Positions 8,448 through 16,945 of a stretch of 64,000 nucleotides of DNA are shown piece after piece. The notes beneath the pieces are model-generated. The model made no database searches, had not been told where the DNA came from, and saw only the letters and a list, made by a program, of their open reading frames with translations. A program made the position numbers and the translations under genes. The stretch is taken from assembly GCA_017397725.1 (NCBI GenBank), contig JAFQIA010000028.1:62001-126000 (forward strand), in the 5' to 3' direction. Numbering within the stretch: position 1 is the stretch's first letter; each line of letters starts with the position of its first letter. This DNA is from Clostridia bacterium. GTDB lineage: Bacteria > Bacillota > Clostridia > Monoglobales > Monoglobaceae.

Positions 8448-9686
8448 TTAAAATTTGTTAATATCAATTACAACCAACTCCGGTTGATTGTTGATTCTGA
8501 AAATATTGGAATTTTCAAGTCCTCCGCTTACAATCAGCGGTTTCCCTGCTGCATCGTATCTCCCATACACAAAATAATCCTTTCGTTCGGGGAACAGTCC
8601 GCCCTCATGGGTAACCAGCGGGCCCAGCACCGGAACACGGATTACGCCGCCGTGGGTATGTCCGCAAACCATCAAATCCCCCCAGAAATCATGGTCAAAT
8701 TCTTCAAAAATGAACGGCTCGTGGATGGCGGTAATTTTCAGGTTGTCGGTATCCTCATAAATATAATCCATAAAGTTTTCTTCGGAATACGACCAGAATG
8801 CAGACGGGTTTGAGGTCAGCACGCCGTAAACATCTACCGTCATGGTCTTTACCTGAATGGTGTCCTTCTCGTTTTTCAGGACCTTGATACCGGTTCTTTC
8901 CAGCTCCTTCTCAAATCCATCGCTGAGTTTGAGAAGCTTGGTCGGGTCACGGTTTTCCTTGTTGAACCCAAACTTTTCGTCAAGCGCCTTTTCATTCAAG
9001 GGAACATCATAAATATCTTCTACTTCGTTATTGCCGTATATGTAATACGAAGGGGCAATTTCCGCCAGTTTTTGTCCCAGATTCACCGCATAATCCGTAT
9101 CATCTTTCACAGAATCCACAATGTCTCCCGAACAAATAATGATGTCAGGCTCCAGCATTTCAATCCGCGAAAGGAGCTTTGCGTTGTTTTTCCCGTAAGA
9201 GCAGCCATGTAGGTCGGAGAGCTGTATCACCCTGACGCGGCTGTCAACCTTGAGGCTGCTTACGCTGTAAAAGGTTTCCCGAAAATTCCTGTTGCCGATA
9301 TAGTTGCACATAATAAGGATAATCGCAAACGCAACACAGGCAAACGCCATACCGATAACAAAAAATTTGGCAGCCCTCAGATTTTTTTTCATTTTCGGCG
9401 TTAAAAAGGGATAATCCCGCTTTTTTGAGATCCGCACTTTCTTTCCGTCACCTGTTATGGAACAAATGCAGGACTGCAAAACCTCTTTACACACCTTTTT
9501 AAACTCCTGAATGCTCGGCTCTCCGTGATAGGTAACCGTAATTTCCTTCTCATCGACTTCCGCAATCTCAAAGGTATCCGCCCAAAGATGGTAAACATCC
9601 TCGGTTACGGATTCACGAAAAAGCTCTTTCACCTGCTCCTGCAGGTTTTCCATTTCTTCAATCCATGTTTTCTTATCCATATTCAT
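8448..9686 (-). CDS. Membrane-anchored calcineurin-like metallophosphoesterase with a DnaA-N-like N-terminal domain
   Basis: 412 residues. Residues about 10-90 read like the small alpha-beta N-terminal domain of DnaA (LQEQVKELFRESVTEDVYHL, LWADTF, then a beta strand, helix and terminal strand). A single membrane segment spans about 106-129. The phosphoesterase domain (150-405) keeps all the metal motifs: DLH at 158-160, GDIVDS at 187, GNNE at 218-221, HE at 322 and GHTHGG at 342, most like the YkuE/YaeI group. With the N-terminus inside, the catalytic domain would face outside. Start may be the ATG at 9686 or, with a better ribosome-site gap, the one at 9680. Inferred role: dephosphorylation of a lipid or glycan phosphate during polymer assembly; the substrate is unknown. 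Confidence 0.85.
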   Translation of the reverse strand: MNMDKKTWIEEMENLQEQVKELFRESVTEDVYHLWADTFEIAEVDEKEITVTYHGEPSIQEFKKVCKEVLQSCICSITGDGKKVRISKKRDYPFLTPKMKKNLRAAKFFVIGMAFACVAFAIILIMCNYIGNRNFRETFYSVSSLKVDSRVRVIQLSDLHGCSYGKNNAKLLSRIEMLEPDIIICSGDIVDSVKDDTDYAVNLGQKLAEIAPSYYIYGNNEVEDIYDVPLNEKALDEKFGFNKENRDPTKLLKLSDGFEKELERTGIKVLKNEKDTIQVKTMTVDVYGVLTSNPSAFWSYSEENFMDYIYEDTDNLKITAIHEPFIFEEFDHDFWGDLMVCGHTHGGVIRVPVLGPLVTHEGGLFPERKDYFVYGRYDAAGKPLIVSGGLENSNIFRINNQPELVVIDINKF

Positions 9687-9691
9687 AACCC

Positions 9692-10816
9692 TTACTTTCC
9701 ATTTTGATAAAGCGCACAGGTAGCATCTGCCACATCCTGCCAGCTGTATTTGTTCAAAACAAATGTATCTACACCGTCCCGCAGTTTCTCTACAAGACTG
9801 CTGTCATTACACAAAGCTTGAAGTTTCTCGGTCAAATCCTCCACGTTCCCCTTTTGGAAGTACATTGCCCTGTCCTCTGCAACCGCCGTATTTTCGGGAA
9901 TATCCGAACACAAAAGCGCATTCCCGTATGCAAGTGATTCCAAAAGGCTCAAGGACATTCCTTCCAGATCTGACGGAAGTACCGTAAGATATGCATTGGA
10001 ATATATTTCGCGGAGCATATCCCCTGAGATAAATCCCGTAAATATAATATCGGGATTTCCCTTTGCTTTTTCTTTCAGCATATTCACATAATCATCGGTG
10101 TCACTTGTGTCCCCTGCGATCACAAGTTTTTTGTCCGTGGTTATGTTGTTATAGGCATCAATCAAGTAGTGAATTCCCTTTTCTGCGGTCAGTCTGGAAA
10201 CAATAGAAAGATACCCGTTTTTTTCAAGGCCATAGACGTTTGTGATAAGCTCCGCTACCTTTTTCTCAGGACGGCATATCCCATTGTGAATGATGGTGGT
10301 TTCCCGATGATAGGTTTCTTGAAAGTAATCGTGTGCCGCCTGACTTAGCACAATAATCTCATCTGCGTATTTTGCAAGAACCTTTTCGCCGAATTTGATA
10401 TATTTGGAAGCAAAGCCCTTGCCCCACTTCTCTCTCTGCCAATCAAGCCCGTGCACTGTGGCAACGCATTTCTTGCCAAAGAGCTTGGGAATCCAGAGTG
10501 CCGCACAGGGTCCCTCCGCATGAAAATGTACCACATCATAATTCCCAAAAGAAGCGGCGATGGCTGCGGTGAACGAAGCAATCATTGCGGCAAAGCCACG
10601 CAGGTTCAGGGTATAGGCAGTTTTCAGTTTTACGCCCTTGTATCGATGGTTTTCCACCGTACCTATATATTCGTTTTCCACCTTATCCGACGAACGGTTA
10701 TAACAGGTGACCTCCAGTCCTCGCTCAACCAATATGGGGCACAGCGTGGTAAGAACATTTTCTATTCCTCCCCGTCTGGATGGAACAACCTTATGGCCAA
10801 TCATGGCAACTTTCAT
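9692..10816 (-). CDS. Family 4 glycosyltransferase
   Basis: 374 residues of GT-B fold. The N-terminal half holds MKVAMIGHKVVPSRRGGIEN, the glycine-rich loop of GT4 enzymes, and VATVHGLDW; the C-terminal half has SIVSRLTAEKGIHYLI and VLPSDLEGMSLSLLESLAYG with the E(x7)E motif for donor binding. The ATG at 10814-10816 is chosen because TTGGAG lies 8 bases upstream; an in-frame GTG is 9 bases earlier. The pattern resembles rhamnosyl- or galactosyltransferases that act early after the initiating transferase, encoded 20 bases upstream, but that is only positional inference. Cytoplasmic face of the membrane. Confidence 0.9.
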   Translation of the reverse strand: MKVAMIGHKVVPSRRGGIENVLTTLCPILVERGLEVTCYNRSSDKVENEYIGTVENHRYKGVKLKTAYTLNLRGFAAMIASFTAAIAASFGNYDVVHFHAEGPCAALWIPKLFGKKCVATVHGLDWQREKWGKGFASKYIKFGEKVLAKYADEIIVLSQAAHDYFQETYHRETTIIHNGICRPEKKVAELITNVYGLEKNGYLSIVSRLTAEKGIHYLIDAYNNITTDKKLVIAGDTSDTDDYVNMLKEKAKGNPDIIFTGFISGDMLREIYSNAYLTVLPSDLEGMSLSLLESLAYGNALLCSDIPENTAVAEDRAMYFQKGNVEDLTEKLQALCNDSSLVEKLRDGVDTFVLNKYSWQDVADATCALYQNGK

Positions 10817-10836
10817 TTTCTTCACTCCAAATTTTT

Positions 10837-11517
10837 CTATCTTCCGGTAGCCGTCAGCATAACAATCGGCGTTTTCAGCATAATTTTCAAATCGTTGAGA
10901 TAGGTTCTTGTTTGTATGTATTCAATATCCATTTCCACCCATTCTTCAAAGGGTACGTCATTTCTGTTTTTGTGAATCTGCCAAGTGCAGGTGATTCCCG
11001 GGGTAACCAAAAGACGCAGTTTCTGATAATCGGTATAATATTGAACCTCTCTGGGAAGCGGCGGTCTCGGGCCCACAAGGGTCATATCTCCCTTAAACAC
11101 ATTAAAAAACTGCATCAGTTCATCCAGAGAAAGCTTTCTTAAGAATTTACCGACTCTGGTAATGCGAGGGTCCTCCTTCATTTTGAACACCGGACCATCC
11201 ATTTCATTCTGCTTTGCCAATTCTTCAATCATTTTATCTGCATTGGCTTTCATGGTTCTGAATTTATACATATAAAACTCTTTTCCGTGTCGGCCTACTC
11301 TTATCTGCTTGTAGAAAGGTCCTGCACTCGGATCGTCAAGGACAATGACAATGGCAATGATTGCCATCAAGGGTAGGAAAAATAATAAAATCAATGTGGC
11401 GAAAAAGATATCGAAAAGCCGTTTCTTTTTCCAGTACGAGGCATAAGACTTTTCAATGATTGCCTCTAATTTTACTCTTGTTCTTTCATCGACCTTGTCC
11501 TGTTCAATATAAGGCAT
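10837..11517 (-). CDS. Initiating sugar-phosphate transferase (undecaprenyl-phosphate hexose phosphotransferase)
   Basis: 226 residues, the short bacterial sugar transferase type without the N-terminal multi-span domain of WbaP. One hydrophobic re-entrant helix lies at about 38-60 (KRLFDIFFATLILLFFLP), followed by YKFRTMKANAD, RKLSLDELMQFFNVFKGDMT and VGPRPPLP, the hallmark motifs around the catalytic Asp-Glu pair, and a C-terminal PGITCTWQI. It moves a sugar-1-phosphate from UDP-sugar to undecaprenyl phosphate, starting the repeat unit at the inner membrane face. The ribosome site is weak (AAGAAG), so translation may depend on coupling to the deacetylase gene ending at 11522. Which sugar is used is not clear. 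Confidence 0.93.
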   Translation of the reverse strand: MPYIEQDKVDERTRVKLEAIIEKSYASYWKKKRLFDIFFATLILLFFLPLMAIIAIVIVLDDPSAGPFYKQIRVGRHGKEFYMYKFRTMKANADKMIEELAKQNEMDGPVFKMKEDPRITRVGKFLRKLSLDELMQFFNVFKGDMTLVGPRPPLPREVQYYTDYQKLRLLVTPGITCTWQIHKNRNDVPFEEWVEMDIEYIQTRTYLNDLKIMLKTPIVMLTATGR

Positions 11518-11521
11518 TTCT

Positions 11522-12385
11522 TCACACTTCTTTCAAGAATATTTTCATCGCGGTATCAAACTCTGTCTTTCTGTTCTCTGACCGATAAAACTTTTCGAAA
11601 ACGACTCCTTCATGCCGGAAATCAAGCGTTTCTTCCTGCAGATACCCCGGATGGAGCAAAACCTCTACATCCCTGTTGCTTCGTTCTGCCATTTTTATGT
11701 ATTGAGGCAAAATTTTTCTGACCCTTTTTTCGTCCATCTTTCCGGAAAAAAGCACTCCGAAAAAATATGCCGTAGGTATCGCACAGGCCTTTGCCCGACC
11801 TTGGTTCATCATCCATAAGAATTTGAGCAACCATTGCTTTGCAAGATTGACACCGCAGTATGTACCATAAAGGGACGGTGTTTTCAGGTATGGTAACATG
11901 GGCTCTGCAGGAATTCTCAGGTATTCGATATGGATTTTTTCTTCATCCAAAACTTGGAGTAACGCGCGAAATACCGCGGGAATCATATGGGTATGCTGAT
12001 GGCTGTCGACACAAAAAGGTGCATCCTTGGGCAAAATACTCTTCCAAAATAACACCTGCGCCTTGATTTCTTGATACACTTGCGTTTCAAACTCTTTGCG
12101 ATGGAACATCTGGAGCTTCAAAAGCCCCACAAACGTGCACTTAAAAGTTCCGTTTTTTTCTGCAAGCAAAGGGATCGTTTCCGCATTTGACATACATTTG
12201 CCTTCCACAAGGTTGAGGTGAAGTGAAACCCGAACCTTTTTCTGTTTCCATATCTCACCAAAATCAATGGTATCGAAATTGGGAAACACACTCACCTTAT
12301 TCAGTCCGCCTTTATCGATGCATTGTTGTATCCGCACAGACAATGGATGACACAATCCGTAATCATCAGCGCAAAAATAAACCAC
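11522..12385 (-). CDS. ChbG/HpnK (YdjC)-family carbohydrate deacetylase
   Basis: 287 residues. Starts at GTG (12383-12385), directly after the TAA of the GtrII-like gene, with GAAGGTG upstream inside that gene. The family metal motifs are visible: CADDYG near the N-terminus, LHLNLVEG around residue 58, and DSHQHTHM around residue 122. Family members remove acetyl groups from N-acetylated sugars such as chitobiose. Inside a polysaccharide operon the likely job is deacetylation of an amino sugar on the lipid-linked intermediate or precursor, giving a cationic residue; this is inference. No signal peptide is seen, so the protein is probably cytoplasmic. Confidence 0.85.
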   Translation of the reverse strand: MVYFCADDYGLCHPLSVRIQQCIDKGGLNKVSVFPNFDTIDFGEIWKQKKVRVSLHLNLVEGKCMSNAETIPLLAEKNGTFKCTFVGLLKLQMFHRKEFETQVYQEIKAQVLFWKSILPKDAPFCVDSHQHTHMIPAVFRALLQVLDEEKIHIEYLRIPAEPMLPYLKTPSLYGTYCGVNLAKQWLLKFLWMMNQGRAKACAIPTAYFFGVLFSGKMDEKRVRKILPQYIKMAERSNRDVEVLLHPGYLQEETLDFRHEGVVFEKFYRSENRKTEFDTAMKIFLKEV

Positions 12386-13936
12386 TTATTGTTCACCTTC
12401 TACTCCGAGTTTTATGACAATGATATGATCAATCACTGCAATACATTCTTGGGACGGCCACGGTTTCATGGCTTTGACCTCTTCACGCTGAGCAAGCAGT
12501 TGTTTCTCTGCTCCGCTCAGGAACGTATAATCCTTTTCACAATAATCATTCAGCGCACTGCAAAGGACACTCTGCCCCACGGTTTCATCATCGGCACGAA
12601 TGATATAACCATCCGTGATCCCTGTCATATCAGGGGTCAAGTTTACACTATAATCATGGCTGTTTTCCAAGGCTCCCAATACAAGAATTTGATCGCAATC
12701 TTCTGCGCCTTGGGTCTGCTCAATTCTGTCTGCAATACGCACCAACACGCCATAGGATTTTTCATATGCCATTTGCGCCTTGTGATAGCTCACATTGGCA
12801 ATGACGACCTGATTGGCTATGAGGATAAGTGCCACAACAAAAACCGTCCAACATTTCATACAGGCGTGCTTTTCGCCGGAATCTGCTCCCCGCTCATAAA
12901 GAATCAAGAAGAACAGGTAAAAAACAACATACCCCATAAGCATCAAGTTGTGGTAATCAATACTTGCATTGACAAACGCCAACGCTCCCGCTCCCGCAAT
13001 CAGCATACAACCCAGAATGCCCAGAACAAAAAGTTCAGACGGCTTTTTGTAAAGCTGATTTTTGATGATATATTTCACGTAATGCGCAAAGGTAAACAAC
13101 GACACAAAAATATTGATAGTAACATACAGGTTCCATCCCTCGGACACATCAAAGAAGCAATTGAAAAACGTTTCTTTGATCGAATACAAGGAACCCATCA
13201 AGTCGATGCCGGACAATGTCGCCGCAGAATTCATCCCCTGATACTCCAGCAGTTCCGCAGAAAAAATGCTGAGCAAGCCTTTCAGTATCAACGCGTACAG
13301 CACCACGCCCGCAATGCCCGTCAGAAGCATCGATACTCCTTTTTTGAAAATGTTACGGAAGGACGCTCCCTGGTAAATGGTTTCATCGATCAAGTGGAGG
13401 ATCGTCAGCATAATAGTCACGGTAATATACGCCTGATAAATACCGCAGGAAAGTGCAATGAGCAATGCAGAAACTGCGTGCTTAGGCTTTTCTCCCGTCA
13501 TAGATACAGCTGCAAGAGTCGAAAGAAAAAACGCAATGCTGTATCCGTCTGCCACATAGTTATACATCATCACCGAGGTGACCGTGGGAAAGGAAACAAT
13601 AACTGCACCTATGAAAAATGCGGTCATTCTTTTTTGCACATGCAGGATATGACAGATGCAGACAGCACCAAGTGCATGGAACAGAATTGCGATCATACCA
13701 TTGAAAAAGGGCAGATCGTAAAACGAACTAAAGGAACAAACAACAGGCAAAAACCATCTGCCCAAGGCAATCATATTCTGCGCATCATATCGGAAAACCA
13801 GAGAATCCCAATTAGGGAGCCAGTTGGTTATCTTGTATAAATGCGTAAGAAACCCCACCAGAAGCCCTGCAAAAAAGCAAATCTTCCTTTGAGGCAAAAT
13901 ATGCGCATTCAGTTTTTTAAATACTTTTTCAGGCAT
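12386..13936 (-). CDS. GtrII-like multi-span glucosyltransferase-domain protein
   Basis: 516 residues with about 11-12 hydrophobic segments. The N-terminal part (FAGLLVGFLTHLYKITNWLP, then NWDSLVFRYD and YNYVADGYSIAFFLS) matches the glucosyltransferase GtrII-type family of GT-C membrane enzymes, where an early acidic loop residue is catalytic. The start is the ATG at 13934-13936: GGAG sits 8 bases upstream and the stop of the GT32 gene (13939-13941) is 2 bases before it, whereas the in-frame ATG at 13954 has no ribosome site and overlaps that gene. Inferred role: adding a side-chain sugar from a polyprenyl-phosphate donor outside the membrane, after flipping. GtrA (16938) could supply that flipped donor. 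Confidence 0.78.
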   Translation of the reverse strand: MPEKVFKKLNAHILPQRKICFFAGLLVGFLTHLYKITNWLPNWDSLVFRYDAQNMIALGRWFLPVVCSFSSFYDLPFFNGMIAILFHALGAVCICHILHVQKRMTAFFIGAVIVSFPTVTSVMMYNYVADGYSIAFFLSTLAAVSMTGEKPKHAVSALLIALSCGIYQAYITVTIMLTILHLIDETIYQGASFRNIFKKGVSMLLTGIAGVVLYALILKGLLSIFSAELLEYQGMNSAATLSGIDLMGSLYSIKETFFNCFFDVSEGWNLYVTINIFVSLFTFAHYVKYIIKNQLYKKPSELFVLGILGCMLIAGAGALAFVNASIDYHNLMLMGYVVFYLFFLILYERGADSGEKHACMKCWTVFVVALILIANQVVIANVSYHKAQMAYEKSYGVLVRIADRIEQTQGAEDCDQILVLGALENSHDYSVNLTPDMTGITDGYIIRADDETVGQSVLCSALNDYCEKDYTFLSGAEKQLLAQREEVKAMKPWPSQECIAVIDHIIVIKLGVEGEQ

Positions 13937-13938
13937 TG

Positions 13939-14673
13939 TTACCACTCCAACCATTTCAGCTTATGCAAAAACTTTCCATACAGCTTTTCGTACAGTTTGA
14001 CTCCTATGATTCGTTTGATAAAGGTGGTTCTCTTGCTTGTAGCAGAGGTCCACGAAGCACAGAAGTGATGAATCGAATACGTGTTTTGGGTTATTTTTTT
14101 TCTCCCTGTGGCGTATTTCATAGGACAAAAATAATCCTCAGGATACATATGGATTCCCATAAAGACCTGATCACGAACCCCTGTATCTATACCGAGCTTT
14201 TTTAATGTTTCGGTATTTCTTTTGGGACAGGGAGTCAAATCCAAGGTTCCGTCCGGAAGCAAAAATGGTATCCCCTCATAATCCTTCAGCAAAGCACCCA
14301 CAAGCTCGTTTCCCTTTTCACAGGCAAAGCCGAGACCTGTGGAAATCACCCCGTTATCATCAAATCCCATATACCCGTTTTCTTCAATCAGTTTGTCTAA
14401 GGGTTTGAGGAGCTCGACATCCGTATCAAGGTAAACTCCGCCTTCTTCATACAACACTTTCAATCTTGCATAATCGCTTACAAAAGCCCACTTGCCAGCC
14501 TCATATGCTTCCCTTGCGTACCGGTTTTCTTGGATATCAAAATTTTCTTCTGTCCAGCAAACGATTTTATAATCGGGGCAGTATGTTTTCCAGCTTTCGA
14601 TACATTTCTCCGCAAGTTTGGGCATTTTTCCTTTGCCAAACCAGCAATAATGAATTACCTTTGGAATACTCAT
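13939..14673 (-). CDS. Family 32-type glycosyltransferase (OCH1/capsular sugar transferase)
   Basis: 244 residues. Motifs of the DxD-containing GT32 group are plain: IPKVIHYCWFGKGKMPKLAE at the start, then AFVSDYARLKVLYEEGGVYL followed directly by DTDVE, which holds the DxD metal site. ATG at 14671-14673 overlaps the flippase stop as ATGA, so the two are translationally coupled. Likely soluble and cytoplasmic, transferring a hexose such as galactose or mannose to the growing repeat unit. Length is normal for the small bacterial members of the family. Confidence 0.9.
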   Translation of the reverse strand: MSIPKVIHYCWFGKGKMPKLAEKCIESWKTYCPDYKIVCWTEENFDIQENRYAREAYEAGKWAFVSDYARLKVLYEEGGVYLDTDVELLKPLDKLIEENGYMGFDDNGVISTGLGFACEKGNELVGALLKDYEGIPFLLPDGTLDLTPCPKRNTETLKKLGIDTGVRDQVFMGIHMYPEDYFCPMKYATGRKKITQNTYSIHHFCASWTSATSKRTTFIKRIIGVKLYEKLYGKFLHKLKWLEW

Positions 14674-16175
14674 TGTTCTTTCTTCCCCCTGTATAATTCA
14701 AAAATTGTTTCAAACGCCGATCGGTTACACATCAAATTCGCCAATACATAAAAAGCTCCGATCCATACGGAATGGATGATTCCATTCCATAAAAGCTGCA
14801 AAAAAGACAGGTTGCTGAAGTGATCCACAAAGAAGATTGCCATTACCACAGCAAAAACTGCTCCGTTCACAATCCATATTTTGTATGTACGCATAGAAGT
14901 TCTTCCAAGAACATATTTGTTTGCATAGCGAATGGTCACCGCACAGCGGTATACCAGCGCGGCAATGGTTCCCAGAATTGCACCGCATATGCCCAGATAC
15001 AGAATCGCAACAACCGAAACAGAAATGTTGATTACCATCTCCCATACTGCATGGAAACGGGTTTTTCCAAAGCTTCCCGAATATTCGATAACACTGTTTA
15101 CCGGCAGCTTTCCGTTGGCCAACAGATTCATCAATACAAAGAGGAATACCAGATACCCATTGGTGTAATTGGCATCATTGATTCCGCCTGTGTAAATTTG
15201 TATCAGCGGCAGCAAGAACACCGCCATCAAGGTATAGATAAAAAAGGTGGCTGTGATATAAAACGTTTCATAAACCTCGAAAACTCTGTCAAACTTTTTT
15301 TTGTCGGTATAAAACATCTGTCCAAGCGCAAACTGAAAGCCCGAAACGATACTGGTGATAAAACTCTGCATTTGCGAAAAGAATATATTATATATGGCAT
15401 AGATGCTTACCGCCTTAAAATCACAAAGTACGGAAATAAGAATGATATCCGTATTGTTAAAAATCATCCCCGAAAGCTGATGCACAAGAACAGAGTTTTT
15501 CTGAGAAATCGCATTAAAATCGGGAGTGGTTTTCAAATCAATCCATTGGTATCTGCGCTTTGCATAAAAATACAAAAACGCCAACTGCCCCAGAGCAATG
15601 ATGCAATAAACCAGTTGTATCAGGATCAGACTGTCCGTGAGAATCAGAACAAGAACTTTTCCTGCATTGGACGCAATTTGAACGACGGTTTCCGCGTTGT
15701 TGATGACGTACTTTCTTCCATCCACTTCCATAAGTATTCTGTATTTTGCCTGAACAAAATAGCTGAACAGGGACGGAATCGCATTGAGTAAAATGATAAA
15801 AAACAGGATATTGCTATCGATGGCTGTGGGGATTGCATAGGCATATACCACCCCAATCACAAGCACAATTACAAGATATATGATTCCTGTTTTTCTGTAA
15901 TACGCATGGGTGGCAGAAAGAACCGCGTTTGCACTCGGATAATTCTTCTCGCCGATTCGTTTGTACAAAGCCTGTGTTGTGGCAAGTCCTACACCCGCCT
16001 CAAGCAGACACATATAAGTGAAAATCTGCTTGATGGTGGAAAGAACGCCGTTGACCTCCGAACCGAAATTTTCGAGATACAGTCTGGGCAAGAGAAAACT
16101 TAACGATATAAGTACAACCTGATAAATAAATGATGATACCAGATTATGTTTGATTCTTGAATCCTTACCTGCCAA
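14670..16175 (-). CDS. Wzx-like oligosaccharide flippase
   Basis: 501 residues, about 12-14 membrane segments, of the polysaccharide transporter (MOP/MATE-related) type; the opening NLVSSFIYQVVLISLSFLLP and LLEAGVGLATTQALYKRIG are typical. It should flip undecaprenyl-linked repeat units outward. The start is a TTG at 16173-16175: AGGAGGTG lies 5 bases upstream. A longer frame back to 16250 would translate through the leader's terminator hairpin and has no ribosome site, so it is not used. First gene of the polysaccharide operon; the 160-base leader before it is described separately. Confidence 0.9.
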   Translation of the reverse strand: MAGKDSRIKHNLVSSFIYQVVLISLSFLLPRLYLENFGSEVNGVLSTIKQIFTYMCLLEAGVGLATTQALYKRIGEKNYPSANAVLSATHAYYRKTGIIYLVIVLVIGVVYAYAIPTAIDSNILFFIILLNAIPSLFSYFVQAKYRILMEVDGRKYVINNAETVVQIASNAGKVLVLILTDSLILIQLVYCIIALGQLAFLYFYAKRRYQWIDLKTTPDFNAISQKNSVLVHQLSGMIFNNTDIILISVLCDFKAVSIYAIYNIFFSQMQSFITSIVSGFQFALGQMFYTDKKKFDRVFEVYETFYITATFFIYTLMAVFLLPLIQIYTGGINDANYTNGYLVFLFVLMNLLANGKLPVNSVIEYSGSFGKTRFHAVWEMVINISVSVVAILYLGICGAILGTIAALVYRCAVTIRYANKYVLGRTSMRTYKIWIVNGAVFAVVMAIFFVDHFSNLSFLQLLWNGIIHSVWIGAFYVLANLMCNRSAFETIFELYRGKKEQ

Positions 16176-16332
16176 ACTGCCACCTCCTGTTCTCGTATGA
16201 AACAAAAAGCAACCCGGATTTATCATCCAAGGTTGCAATAAGTCAATCACAGCATATCAAACCTTAGACGACCAATCTTTTTCCCCTGCTTTTTCGGTGC
16301 GGGGTTGCCAAAAAAATCTTATATTCCTCTAA
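16176..16332 (-). promoter_or_regulatory. Attenuator-like leader RNA of the polysaccharide operon
   Basis: About 155 bases between the promoter and the flippase TTG. Two structures appear. First, a CCCC/GGGG hairpin at 16283-16304. Second, a strong terminator hairpin at 16209-16236 followed by T5GT3. GCAACCC (16302-16308 on plus as GGGTTGC) is perfectly complementary to the 3' arm of the terminator (16209-16215), so pairing of these two would break the terminator; that same upstream strand is partly held in the first hairpin. This is the logic of a riboswitch, protein-controlled attenuator or antitermination site. I could not match it to a known riboswitch consensus. Function is inferred. Confidence 0.55.
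16201..16236 (-). terminator. Intrinsic terminator within the leader, ahead of the flippase gene
   Basis: Arms GCAACC and GGTTGC plus inner GGAT/ATCC with a small internal loop, followed by TTTTTGTTT in the minus direction. It lies downstream of the operon promoter and 25-60 bases before the first start codon, so it can only be useful as a regulated stop or as a guard against read-through from the acyltransferase gene. Confidence 0.8.
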
Positions 16333-16338
16333 CTTTAT

Positions 16339-16367
16339 ATTGTATCATCAATATGTTGTTTTGTCAA
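16339..16367 (-). promoter_or_regulatory. Sigma-A promoter of the polysaccharide operon
   Basis: TTGACA (16362-16367) and TACAAT (16339-16344) with a 17-base spacer; perfect -35 and a 5/6 -10 box. Transcription would begin near 16332. Confidence 0.88.
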
Positions 16368-16402
16368 CGATTACAGGCGTTTTTCGTCGTTTTTTCAGGC
16401 AT

Positions 16403-16945
16403 TTATACGCAGTTGCAAATATAATCTTCGGTGGCGTTTTCTCTGGGGATGATTTCCCCCGGATTTCCCATAACCAAACTATGGTCCGGAACATCAAAAT
16501 TCACATAGGTAAGCGGTGCAATTAGCACGTCGCTACCGATCGTCACCTTTCCCACGATGACAGCATTGGTTCCTATCCAGCAGTTGTTACCGATAATCGG
16601 CGTCCCTTTTCTCTTTCCGCGGTTTTCCATCCCTATGGTAACCCCGGTTCCAACATTTACATTTTTGCCGAGTTTTGCATCGGGATGTATAATAACACGA
16701 CCAAGATGACCGATGTAGAACCCCTCTCCTATGCTGGTCCTTGCCGGAATCTGTATTTGGGTTTTGTTGGATAAACGCATCAGTCTTAACATATAAAAAA
16801 GCTTAACGGGAAGAAACCTGCATTGGTTTGCCTTTCTGAATACAGACAGGTATTTGATTTCAAGAGGGCGGAACACCTTTTTCAAAAAGGGTTCCCCTTC
16901 TTTTCCGTAATATCGGAATAAATCTTTTTCAAAAAGCTTATTCAT
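16403..16945 (-). CDS. Serine acetyltransferase-like hexapeptide-repeat acyltransferase
   Basis: 180 residues from the ATG at 16943-16945, which has AGGTGG 8 bases upstream and overlaps the GtrA stop by 8 bases; an in-frame GTG lies 12 bases further up. The C-terminal half is a left-handed beta-helix with hexapeptide repeats (IGEGFYIGHLGRVIIHPDA, GTGVTIGMEN, IIGNNCWIGTNAVIVG). The histidine in GHLG fits the catalytic base of CysE-like enzymes. In this position, beside GtrA and the polysaccharide operon, O-acetylation of a sugar is more likely than cysteine synthesis, but the family match alone does not decide. No terminator is visible after it. Confidence 0.8.
   Translation of the reverse strand: MNKLFEKDLFRYYGKEGEPFLKKVFRPLEIKYLSVFRKANQCRFLPVKLFYMLRLMRLSNKTQIQIPARTSIGEGFYIGHLGRVIIHPDAKLGKNVNVGTGVTIGMENRGKRKGTPIIGNNCWIGTNAVIVGKVTIGSDVLIAPLTYVNFDVPDHSLVMGNPGEIIPRENATEDYICNCV

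Noticed and set aside
12323..13840. Long open frame on the plus strand, about 505 codons
   Set aside because: It lies antisense to the GtrII-like gene, has low-complexity His/Arg/Asn-rich translation, no ribosome site and no family resemblance; the minus-strand frame has clear membrane and family features.
16176..16250. Extended N-terminus of the flippase (25 extra residues)
   Set aside because: It would translate across the terminator hairpin and has no ribosome site; the TTG at 16175 has AGGAGGTG.
16238..16332. Match of the polysaccharide leader to c-di-GMP, SAM, preQ1 or THF riboswitch
   Set aside because: GGCAACC-like fragments recall parts of SAM-I, but the conserved kink-turn and core sequences are absent; none of the known cores could be aligned by eye.
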